A stretch of DNA of 57,691 bases from Phycisphaerae bacterium (GTDB lineage: Bacteria; Planctomycetota; Phycisphaerae; UBA1845): contig JAJDDV010000069.1 in NCBI GenBank assembly GCA_029260135.1, positions 1 through 57,691 on the forward strand, written 5' to 3'. The position numbers were made by a program, and so were the translations under genes. Under the pieces are notes generated by a model that saw only the letters and a program-made list of their open reading frames with translations, made no database searches and had not been told where the DNA came from. Positions within the stretch are counted from its first letter, which is position 1. Each line of letters opens with the position of its first letter. Shown one piece after another: positions 1 to 9,700 of the stretch.

Positions 1-446
1 CTCCACTGCGCCATAGCGTGGGCAACGTCGATCTTGACCCGCTCTTTGTCGACGCGGATGGCCCGGACGACATCGTCGGAACCGAAGACGACAACCTGAG
101 ACTCTCGATGTTCTCGCCGGTCATCGACCTCGGCGACCCCAATCCACCACTTGCGTCCTATCGCGACGCCGACGGTCACGTTCGCATTCTGCGCGGGCGA
201 ATCGATATGGGCGCCTACGAGTTCGGCATCGGCGACTACGATGAGGATCGACGGCATACATTGTCGGATTTCGCAGCCTGGGACGCCTGTATGACCGGGC
301 CCGATGAGCCACCCTTCCGTCCCGGGTGCGAACCCTTCGATTTCAAGGCCCAGCTGCAGGATCACATCGACTTGCATGACTTCGCAGTCTTTCAGCGTGC
401 CGGACACGGCCCCATGTACAACTACGCAAGACCCAAGAAGAAGTAA
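1..446 (+). CDS. C-terminal part of a secreted beta-helix/dockerin-type protein (5' truncated by window edge)
   Basis: The reading frame is open from the first bases of the window, so the gene starts upstream; the GTG at 18 is internal. The visible 147 or so residues begin with the closing part of a right-handed beta-helix 'choice-of-anchor' protein (DPLFVDADGPDD, then GRIDMGAYEFG, a signature that ends such repeats in Planctomycetota). The tail has two Asp-rich calcium-loop-like segments (DYDEDRRHTLSDF and DHIDLHDFAVFQ) separated by a Cys-containing spacer, the layout of planctomycete dockerin-like domains. It stops in a basic RPKKK end. Role is inferred: an exported surface or extracellular protein whose tail may mediate attachment. 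The substrate cannot be told from the fragment. Confidence 0.8.
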   Translation, partial: PLRHSVGNVDLDPLFVDADGPDDIVGTEDDNLRLSMFSPVIDLGDPNPPLASYRDADGHVRILRGRIDMGAYEFGIGDYDEDRRHTLSDFAAWDACMTGPDEPPFRPGCEPFDFKAQLQDHIDLHDFAVFQRAGHGPMYNYARPKKK

Positions 447-906
447 CATCTCTTCTGTCAGCATCTCGCCTGGACAGACGCCTGCCGTCACGGACTGTCC
501 GCGCGACAGCGCTGGCCGTCGCGCGTACATTCATTGCGGACCTCTTCGACAGGACGTAACCCACCGGGCTCGCACCTGGAATCGGGCTGAGAGAGTTTTG
601 ACCTCTCGTACAGGCAGGCCGAGGTCCTGAGGAGGCGAGCGTCAGCCGCACTGCAATGGAACGGCCGATCGACGTATTCGACCGTGCCCCGTAGTCCTGA
701 TCCGCAGCGTAGACGGCGACGATGTCTGCTACGCTGAAGATCCGCGTCCGACCGACGCGGAAATGACGACACCCGCCTTGCGAGGCTGGCGTTGCGGGGT
801 ACCTCGGCCTTCGTTGGACAGCCTCAGCGCGGCCCTGCAAGCAACAGTGCAAGGTGAATTCGCCGGCGCCGTAACTCTATGTCGCTTCGCGGTTTAGAAC
901 TCGCCG

Positions 907-956
907 CCCGCACGTTGCCAACGTGAATGTCGTCGGTTCGAATCCGATCACCCGCT
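907..956 (+). pseudogene. 3' half of a tRNA-Gly(GCC), copy A
   Basis: The sequence keeps an anticodon loop TTGCCAA (anticodon GCC), a variable loop, a T-arm with the TTCGAAT loop and a 5-bp stem, and the 3' acceptor strand CACCCGC followed by T. The matching 5' acceptor strand GCGGGTG and a D-arm are absent upstream, so it is not a functional tRNA. Such 3'-end copies are what site-specific integrases leave as attachment sites. Confidence 0.7.
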
Positions 957-1160
957 TTTCTTGACGGCCGTTGTCCAGCCGTGACAGCGGCGTCCAACTC
1001 TTGACCCGGGCGCGACTTACGACGATCCCGCCGAGCGCTTTCCGACCCCTCCCCGCATCGCCCGTTTTGCCAGCAGGTGACCAAAATGGACGGCCATGGA
1101 CGCGCGTACGTGCAAGGTTTAGTGCAAGGCGAACGGCAGACAAGACGGCGATGGGTCACC
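913..1160 (+). repeat. Direct repeat copy A (about 245 bp), partner at 3286-3530
   Basis: This copy starts inside the tRNA-Gly fragment and continues through TTGACGGCCGTTGTCCAGCC, CCCGTTTTGCCAGCA and CGTACGTGCAAGGTTTAGTG to GATGGGTC. It aligns over its whole length, in the same orientation and with only scattered substitutions (roughly 85 to 90 percent identity by eye), with 3286-3530. The two copies bracket the AbgT transporter gene. The divergence says the duplication is not recent. It could be a pair of attachment sites, or two copies of a tRNA-associated non-coding element. Confidence 0.75.
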
Positions 1161-1680
1161 AATTGATCGGTGTCGCGCCGAAGACCCTGGCCGATAGCGT
1201 TGCAGCACCGGCTTCGCTTTGCGCGGCGCGTGCGATTCCGTACGCGGTTGAGTCGGTCGCAGGCCATCGACGTCAATGCAGCGAGTGGGTCCCGTGCCGG
1301 GAGTCCATTGGCCACAAGAGCCTGCTCTTCGTTGGCTCGGCAACCGGCGGCCGCGCCGCCGCGCGATTTCGCGTCATCGTCACTTGCGCGTTTCGCCGGT
1401 TTGAATCAATTTCCTGTTTCTGCGACGCGCCCACCCTTGTCCGGCCCATGCTGAGAACCGCGTTGACCTGTACAGTGCGTCCGGCTGATGAACGCTGCGA
1501 GCCAACAGAATCTGCGATGGGCATTGAGTGTCGATATCCAGAGCGTTGTCAAGACGGAACGGTTTCCGACGGCTCGGGAGATCGGGCTTCGGCTCGCTTT
1601 GAGCCGTTGCGCGCGTACTTTCGTTCGCTCATTTGCGATCAGTGGCCCTTCCCATCATACTGCCCATCGTGACCGACTCG

Positions 1681-3195
1681 ATGCCAACCGACCCACCACG
1701 ACGCAAGGGCGCCATCGCCACGTTTCTTGCGATTGTTGAGCGCGGCGGCAATCTGCTTCCCCACCCGGCCACACTCTTCCTGATCTTGGCCCTTCTGGTG
1801 ATCGGCCTTTCGGCAGTATTCGCGTCGACGGGTCTGGAAGTGCAACATCCGGGGACGAAGGAGACGGTCAAGCCCGTGAGCCTGCTGACCGTGTCCGGCC
1901 TGCATCGTATCGTGCTCAATATGATCGGCAACTTTACGGGCTTTGCCCCCTTGGGCACCGTACTAGTGGCGCTTCTGGGCATCGGGGTGGCCGAGTCAAG
2001 CGGACTCATCGGGACGTGTATGCGGCTTCTTGTCACGATGGCACCTCGCGGTCTGCTCACCGCGGCTGTGGTCTTCGCCGGGGTCCTTTCTAACGCGGCC
2101 AGTGAGATCGGCTACGTACTTCTCGTTCCCCTGAGCGCGTCCATCTTTGTAGCGGCAGGGCGTCACCCGATTGCGGGGCTGGCGGCCAGCTTCGCTGGTG
2201 TATCCGGGGGATACAGCGCCAACTTTCTCTTGGGCACCATCGACCCGCTCTTGGCCGGTTTGACGGAGGAAGCGGCGCGCATCATCGACCCGGAGGCAAC
2301 CGTCAACCCGGCCTGCAACTACCTTTTCATGGTTGTGTCGACCTTTCTCGTTACGGGCGTCGGGACGTTCGTCACGGAACGGATTGCCATTCCGCGCCTC
2401 GGGCCGTGGAAAGGGGAGACCGCATTGACCCCTGACGACCACCTCGGCCCGCTGTCCGCGGGCGAGAGGCGTGGCTTGCTGTACGCGGGAATCGTTGCCG
2501 TGATCTTCACCGCGATCATCCTTGTCGGCACGATCCCCGTAGACGGATATCTCCGCGGTGAAGGCGGTGACCTGCTGCGATCGCCCTTTTTGTCCGGTAT
2601 TGTGGCTTGGGTCTTTCTTAGCGGAGCCGCCTCCGGAATCGCTTACGGGATCGGCGCGGGCACGATCCGCAGCGACTCTGACGTGATGAAGGGCATGAGC
2701 AAGTCGATGAGCACACTCGGCGAGTATCTCGTGCTCATCTTCTTCGCGTCGCAATTCGTTGCTTATTTCAACTGGACCAATCTCGGGTTGATCCTGGCGG
2801 TTGAAGGATCCGAGTTCTTGAGATCGCTCGGATTGGGATCCGTGCCTTTGATGCTTGCGATGGTCTACATGGCCGCGGCGGTCAATCTGTTCATGGGCAG
2901 TGCGTCGGCGAAGTGGGCGGTCATGGCGCCGGTCTTCGTGCCCATGTTCATGAGCCTGGGCCACGATCCCGCCATGATTCAGGCCGCGTACCGCGTCGGC
3001 GACAGCTGCACCAACATCATCGCTCCGGGGATGTCCTACTTCGCGCTGATCATCGCCTTCTTCCAGAAATATGAACCCAAAGCCGGTATCGGAACGCTTG
3101 TGGCCACGATGCTTCCCTACTCCATCGCGTTCCTACTGGGTTGGAGCGTCATGCTAGGTGTTTGGGTCGGCCTCGATATTCCGTTCGGGTTCTAG
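1681..3195 (+). CDS. AbgT-family transporter
   Basis: The 504-residue product matches the AbgT (p-aminobenzoyl-glutamate transporter) family in length (about 510) and pattern. It has a short cytoplasmic N-terminus followed by [21 protein letters not shown], multiple hydrophobic segments, an [14 protein letters not shown] segment, [19 protein letters not shown], and a C-terminal [19 protein letters not shown] segment typical of the family. Characterised members import p-aminobenzoyl-glutamate or export sulfonamide-type antimetabolites; the substrate here is unknown. I start at the ATG at 1681 because it gives the family's usual N-terminus, although no strong ribosome binding site precedes it and a longer frame opens at 1633. 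The gene stands alone and is bracketed by direct repeats carrying tRNA-Gly 3' ends, so it may have been acquired as a small unit. Confidence 0.88.
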   Translation: MPTDPPRRKGAIATFLAIVERGGNLLPHPATLFLILALLVIGLSAVFASTGLEVQHPGTKETVKPVSLLTVSGLHRIVLNMIGNFTGFAPLGTVLVALLGIGVAESSGLIGTCMRLLVTMAPRGLLTAAVVFAGVLSNAASEIGYVLLVPLSASIFVAAGRHPIAGLAASFAGVSGGYSANFLLGTIDPLLAGLTEEAARIIDPEATVNPACNYLFMVVSTFLVTGVGTFVTERIAIPRLGPWKGETALTPDDHLGPLSAGERRGLLYAGIVAVIFTAIILVGTIPVDGYLRGEGGDLLRSPFLSGIVAWVFLSGAASGIAYGIGAGTIRSDSDVMKGMSKSMSTLGEYLVLIFFASQFVAYFNWTNLGLILAVEGSEFLRSLGLGSVPLMLAMVYMAAAVNLFMGSASAKWAVMAPVFVPMFMSLGHDPAMIQAAYRVGDSCTNIIAPGMSYFALIIAFFQKYEPKAGIGTLVATMLPYSIAFLLGWSVMLGVWVGLDIPFGF

Positions 3196-3285
3196 GTGCC
3201 AGCAATCTGCCCGGAGCGCCAGCGGAGGCAGGGGAGACCCTATCGAAATAGGGACTTCCGAGCTTCGGAGCGTTACTGCTTTGGG

Positions 3286-3530
3286 CGTTGCGAACGTGAA
3301 TGTCGTGGGTTCGAATCCGATCACCCGCTTTGATTGACGGCCGTTGTCCAGCCGTGACAGCGGCGCCTTTCCTTGGACCTGGGCGCGACTTACGCCGATC
3401 GCGCCGAGCGTTTCCCGGCCCCTCTCAACCTCGCCCGTTTTGCCAGCAAGTGACCAGGATTGACGGCCGTGGACGCGCGTACGTGCAAGGTTTAGTGCAA
3501 GGTAAAGGGCAAACAGGGCACCGATGGGTC
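3286..3530 (+). repeat. Direct repeat copy B with degenerate tRNA-Gly 3' half
   Basis: This is the second copy of the 913-1160 repeat. Its tRNA part is more decayed: the anticodon loop reads TTGCGAA and one T-stem pair is mismatched, but the TTCGAAT loop and the acceptor strand CACCCGC at 3322-3328 are intact. It lies about 90 bp after the stop of the AbgT gene, in direct orientation relative to copy A. Confidence 0.72.
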
Positions 3531-3748
3531 GGCGCCCTCTGCGCCAATTCACCGGCCCCGCACCACTGAGCAACGACGCATGGGGATACGCTTGTCTTGG
3601 GGCCAGTGGGAACCCAACGTTCGTCGAGAACCTGGAAGCGCGCAGCAGAGACTCCGAAGGGCGTTGGATCAGCTGCTGCGCATCGTACCACTCGATCCTA
3701 CGCGTCGCAGATCCCGATCGGCCCTTCTTGCCGGGCACCGCTCACCGC
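3531..3748. other. Intergenic, nothing recognised
   Basis: About 220 bp lie between repeat copy B and the convergent end of the giant secreted protein gene. I see no gene, no clear terminator hairpin and no repeat. Together with 3196-3285 this accounts for the non-coding stretch after the transporter. Confidence 0.4.
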
Positions 3749-6700
3749 CTAGGAGCACGGTACCGGCCCCGGCGCGAACGGATACGCGAGCCCACGGAAG
3801 GCGTCCAGCGCGCGTGTAATGTCCGTGATTTCAATGACCAAGTTAGGAGTCGCAGGATTGAGGTCGGTCCGGGCTTTGGTCGGAGCGGTCGGCAGATTGC
3901 GGAACTTGTCGACGATCGACACGATATCCGTCGGGACACCGACCGTGCCGTTGGGCGCCGTCCAGGCGCCGGTAGCACTGTCAAAGGAACCGCACACGTC
4001 CCCCCACTTGGGTGGGTTCAGGGCAAGCGGAGCGGAGAAGCTCGGCTCGAGTCCCACACTGCACGAGTCGTCAATCACCTGAACGTCATACGTGCCAAGC
4101 GGAACGATCCCCGCGTGCAACACGTGGATCATGCCAGCGTCGAACCAACTGGAAAAGTGCGGGTCGCACTGCAACGTCGCGACATTGAAATTCGGAAACT
4201 CTGCAACCGGTTCGACCGACCCACTGTTCTCGCTGACTTCGCTCGGAGGCCCGACCCAGAGCGCAGTGCCGTTCCAGGCATCGAACGGGGCAGGGAGATC
4301 CACGAAAGTAATGCGTACTGCTTGGTTCCGACCCGGATCGCCCGCGCTGAACGAGAGGAAGCGGTTCTTCGCATAGGTGATTCCGGCGATCGTCTCGGCT
4401 GTCGGGACGGTTGAGGCGGTGCAGGTTGCAACCGATTCGCCAATGATCGTTACCGGCGGAAGGTCCGCGAGCCGGAGTTCGACTGCGGTGACGGAGCCTG
4501 GGAGCACCGTGGCGCTGACCGCTTCGATCCGCAACTCGTCGGCCGCGACACGCGCACCGCCCGTCAACGCGATGGTGCCACCCTCCGGAAATCGCAGCGT
4601 CATACGCCACGACGCGGCTCCCGCCGGGCCGGTACTAAACCCAACGGGCCACTCGGTTGCCTGGGCGGCCACGTCGGTTCCGGCGGCCGATGCGACAACC
4701 GATCCATGATTGAGGAGTGTGACCGTGTAGGAGGATGTGCCGAGTGGTGACACATCAGGGAGGATCTCCGCAACACCGCCTGTCTTGGTTATCTCCGCGC
4801 GGCAAAGCTGCTGCTCAGGAAGTGCACCAAGTTCTCCGACGCTGCTGATGGCCATCTGTGCGGCGTCAACGATTGCGGTGACTGATAGTGAGAGCCAGTC
4901 GGCCCACAGACTGGCCGAAACCGGTGCGGCATCAGGAAGACTCGATGTGTACTCGATGTGTACACCATCCTCGCCTGTGGAGCCGATGTTCTCGATGCGA
5001 AGCCGCTGACCGCCAGCAACTCCACGAATATGCGCCTCGCCAAGGCCGCTGTGTGTGTGTCCGAATTGTCGTAGCCTGGAATCGATAAGGCTCATTTCAT
5101 TGATGTCACGAGCCAGCAGTTCTACGTGCATGAGTGGACGCGATACCGATGTTCCGGACCTGAACTCGACGACGCTTCCGGAAGCAGCGCCAAGCGTGAT
5201 CGCCCCATCTTTGACAGTGAAGTTTGACTGCGCGGGCCATTGCCATCGGGCCGCCAACACGGGGACACCTGACAGCTCGACGCCATTCGGGGTGCTGCTC
5301 GGACCAACCACTGCAACGACCGGCCGGCTCACATTGTCGAACTCGGCAACGAGATTCCCTTCGTCGTAGACCGTTACTTTGTAGACAGTCGTTCCCGACT
5401 GCGAGAAATCAACAGCAAGCTCAAGCTCGAGTCCCTGACTCAGATAGGATGAACCCAACCACGCCTCCGCGGCGCCATTACCGGCACCGAGGTACCGTGT
5501 CTCGACGGCCGCCCCCACGGGGAAGGGAGCGAACGGGATCCATCCCAACATCAAGCCCTCGGCGGAGCCCACATCGAATGACACACCGTCTCGTCCGCTG
5601 GAACCAAGATTGGATATCGCCAGCCAGGTGTCCGCGGCACCGGCATCCGGACGCCTTGCCTGAGGTGACGGCGGCGTCATTGGGATGGCGCCGCCAAGAA
5701 AGTCCATACCTATTCCCCACCAGATCAGCCCTCTCTCGTACACACCCATGTCCACCACGGGGGCCGGAAGAACGCCATTCGACTGTATGACCGGCCGGGC
5801 ATTGCGCACACGATCAGACCCCTCGTAATCTAGCGTTAGACTACAGACGCCATATGGCTGACACGATTCCTCGGGTGTTAGACACGGGGGTGTCGCCCCA
5901 CAGGTTGCGGTCATGTCGATGAGGCGGAGATTGGCGCCGACATCGACGCACGGGGAGTTGTCCTTCAAATGGAAGTCGCGGCTCGACGTATTGGTGAATT
6001 GCGGATTCTCGTCGATATTTCCCGTTCCTGAATAGACGATTCCATCTCCCGGGCCTTGGTCCATGATACAGGAGTATTCGACGATGGCGGATTGACCGAG
6101 GTTCGTCAGTTGTGCGTCAGCGACGCCGGCCGCCGCGTGCGTGTTTCCCCAGAGGATGGAATTGAATATCCTGACTGTGCTGCCAGCTCCTCGGATCAAC
6201 AGACCGCCACCTTCGCCCGTCCCGGAAACGCCACTAGCTTCGTTGCCATAAAACAGACAGTTGACGGCCTCGAGTTCGCTCCCACTCCCGCTTGGCACAC
6301 CATTCGCGATGGCGCCGCCTCCGTCGCCTGTGGCTACGTTGTCCTGAAAGAGGCAATTCATCAGACGCACCGTACTCGCCTCGTTGTAGATGGCTCCACC
6401 TTCTCTTGCTTCGTTTCGATCTTCGAACAGGCAGTTGACTGCTCTGACGTCTGCCGCGCGATTATACATCGCTCCACCCAAGTCGGCCTGGTTGACTTCA
6501 AACGTGCATGCGCGCAGGGCGGGAGACGCGGTGTCGTTGTACATCGCACCGCCCACTACAGCCACGTTACTCGTGAAGGTGCAGTCGGAAACCTCCGGGC
6601 CTCCACCATCAATGAAGACGCCACCGCCGGCCCCCTCGGACTCATTGCCCCAGAACGCGCAATCTCGTACGGTCGGCGATCCGCCGTTGAGGATCAGCAT

Positions 6701-9700
6701 GCCGCCGCCTCGCGGTCCATTCGGGGAGGTGTTCGCGGCGTATCCGAATCGGATCTGGAAGCCGTCGAGCACGGCCGTGCCGTCGTTGCCATCACTGGTG
6801 ACTACATGCCATACGTTGTCATGCATGCCATTGCTGTTGATCTCGCCATTGAGGATGGAGAGATTGCCCTGCGGATCCCGCTGTGTCAGGCTCCGCTCTC
6901 CCGGCAGACACAAGCTGGGCGCTGCGCAATCCTGAGAGGCGTGACATGGTTGCAGGTCATTGGCGCCGCCGAAACAGTAGGACCCGTCGCCGATGAAACC
7001 ACCGTAGATGGCCAGTCCGTTGACCAGGTCGAACGTATCGTCTGCACCACCCGCACCGACGGGCCCGGGCGTATAGATGCCGTCGGCAACCCACAGTTCC
7101 GTAATCTGGCATGCGGAGGTTGCCGCCTGCACCTCCGCGATGGCGTCGCCAAGCGCGGTGTAGGCGCAGCTCCAGTTGGTCCCGTCACATATTCCGCCAT
7201 TGCAGGAGGAACACGTGGCCGACGCGTTGACATATCGGATGCGGCAGTCCGGGTCGTCACAGTTGAAAAGCCCGTCGCAATCTTCGTCGCCGCTCGTCGG
7301 GCTGCAGTCGGTCTCGCGGCCTCCGCAATCCGCGTCAACGCTGTCGACGCATCCATCACACTCGTTGTCAACGGAATCTGAACAACTCAGTTCCGTTGCG
7401 CCGCAATCTGAATCGTCTAGGTCGACACAGCCGTCGCAGTCCTCTCCATCCAATCCGTCGTAGCAATCGCTTTCCGCAGGCGGCAGGCCACTGCACGTGG
7501 AATACAATGGCCAGGCAACCCCGCCTAACGCAGTGCAGCACGTTTCATCGATGTCGCTGCACACGCCGGCGATGCAGCACGGGCTCGTACCCACGCAGTT
7601 CGACGATGTTCCTGCGGAGATGAACGGTGATGTACACTGCGCCGCTGTCGTTTCGAGGCACGCGCTGTAATCACAACATGCGACACAACCCGGATCGGAG
7701 TAGCAATCCGGATCAGCACAATCGATCGCTCCGTCGCAATCGTTATCGATGCCGTCGGTGCAATTGGCCTCAGTCGCCGAGCAATCCGAATCCTCTGTAT
7801 CCACGCAGCCGTCGCAATCCTCATCGACCGATCCCGTCCCCGCACAGGCAGATTCCTGTTGTAGCACTTGGCCGCAATCGGCCTGACAGGCATTACTACA
7901 GGTGGTCTCCTTTGTCGCCGCGCAGCAGACTCCGTCGCACGGATCAAGACAATCCCCCGGGCACCCGCAGTTGTTCTCGCCCAACGTGGCGTCACATAGC
8001 CCATCGCCGCAACATGCGGCCGGGGGGCAATCCGCCACGTCATCGCAGTCCGCGAGTCCGTCGCAATCATTGTCCACTCCGTCGGTGCAGTCACCCTCAG
8101 ACAACGGCAGATCGTTTGCGCATGTGCCGGGGCCAAGGTTACTGGTAGCGTCACAGCATGCTTCGGGAAGTTCGGTACAGGTCCCGTTCTCACAGCACAT
8201 CACAGTGCTACCACAGTCGACCCCCGTGCCCGGGTAATGTGGCATCGCGCAGTCGGTGACCTTGACGTCGGCGCATGTCAGGGTCGCTGGATCACAGCAC
8301 GGTAGACAGGCTGGATCAGCGAAGCAATCAGTATCGTCCTCACAATCTACCTTTCCGTCACAATCATTATCGAGTCCGTCGCTGCAATCTGATTCACTCG
8401 TTGGCGGCGGGCATGACGTTCCCGGCCCCAACGGAGTACCACCCCTGGAAAGGCAACATGGTGCGTTGAGGTTGTCACACGTACCGGCACTCACGCAGCA
8501 GGCCTCGGTGCCGCCGCAGTCCGTTCCGACGCCCATGGGGGTGTCGGTGGTTCCGAGGCAATCCGCTTCTGTGGCCTCGCGACATGATCCGGCCGCTTCA
8601 CAGCAGGCCTCACAGTGGGCAGCGCCAGCGCAGTCGCCATCATCGCAGTCGGTCTGCCCATCGCAGTCGTCATCCATGCCGTTCGAACAGAGACCGGCTT
8701 CGGTCGGAGGTAATGCCGCACACGATGCGCCGATGACTTGGGCACCGGCATCGAGGCAGCACTGCTCGAGCACATCGACGAACCCGTTGGAGTGACAGCA
8801 ACAGATGGTGGGTTCGCATCCCTGTCCGGTATTGTGTTCGGTGTAGCCCGTGCCTGTACACGCACCGCTCAACTGTCCGCTGCACGTCGGCAAGCCGGTG
8901 GAGGAGTCGCAGCACACGCGGCATAGGGAATGAGCAAAACAGTCAGAGTCAGCGCAATCCGCTCCCTCATTGCCGTCGTTGTCGCAGCCATCCGTACAAT
9001 CGGCGAGGAGCTCCGCGCCATGTTGCGCAAGGTATTGGGCTTGGCAGAACGTGTCGCCACAACAGTCCACGTCGTCGCAGTCGATGTCCCCGTCGCAGTC
9101 ATCGTCGGTTGGAGTATTGTTGCACACCTCGTTCGCTCCCGGATGGACGGCCGCCGCGCTGTCATCACAGTCCGTGCCTGCGTCGACGCCAGGCGGTGGG
9201 GTTGAATCGCCCCATCCGTCGCCGTCATCGTCCTTCATGCAGGCGTTCGCGTCGTCGTTTGGGGCCGCTCCAAGGTGCGTGGTGCCTGAGCTGTCGTCGC
9301 AGTCTGTGCAATCCGGCCATGCGTACCAGGTCCCGGTTGTCGGCTTCAGGCAGGAGGTTCCATCCCAGCTGTCGGGGTCGGCGTCGCCGTAACCGTCGCC
9401 GTCGGCGTCGGGGCAAAAAGTCGGGCAGAACTCGTACGCGCCGAGGTCTAGATCCTCCTCGAAGCAATCCGCGTCACACGTGCGATCCGGGTCGCCGTCG
9501 TTGCAGGTGTCGGTTCCACCGCACAAAATGCTCGGCTCATCCGCCCATCGGGGCTTCATATCGAGATCGAACGGCGTTCGCTGGCCGATTGTCGAGCCAT
9601 CCGCGTCAAGGTCAGTGAGGTCGTCGGGAACGTAACTGAGGTCCCCTTCCTCGACGCAGGCCGAGCCTTGTTCCAGGCGGTAGTCGTAGAGCTCATACGT

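Larger units (their letters stand above)
447..1680. other. Intergenic stretch with tRNA-Gly remnant, no convincing gene
   Basis: About 1.2 kb separates the dockerin protein from the AbgT transporter. Open frames here are Arg-rich, mutually overlapping and lack ribosome binding sites, so I treat them as chance. The only recognisable content is the 3' half of a tRNA-Gly at about 907-955 and the direct repeat that contains it. The remaining bases (about 447-900 and 1161-1680) show nothing I recognise. Confidence 0.6.

Noticed and set aside
877..1143. Minus-strand frame containing a KRVIGFEPTTFTLAT-type peptide (also at 3154-3738)
   Set aside because: The peptide is the reverse reading of a tRNA T-arm and acceptor end. 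It arises from the tRNA-Gly remnant and is not a gene, although the frame is open in both repeat copies.
971..1672. Plus-strand 233-codon frame before the AbgT gene
   Set aside because: It crosses the repeat and the spacer, is rich in Arg and Cys, has no ribosome binding site and no similarity to a known family.
6056..7381. 441-codon plus-strand frame inside the giant secreted gene
   Set aside because: Antisense to the second beta-helix region, whose repeats explain the open frame.
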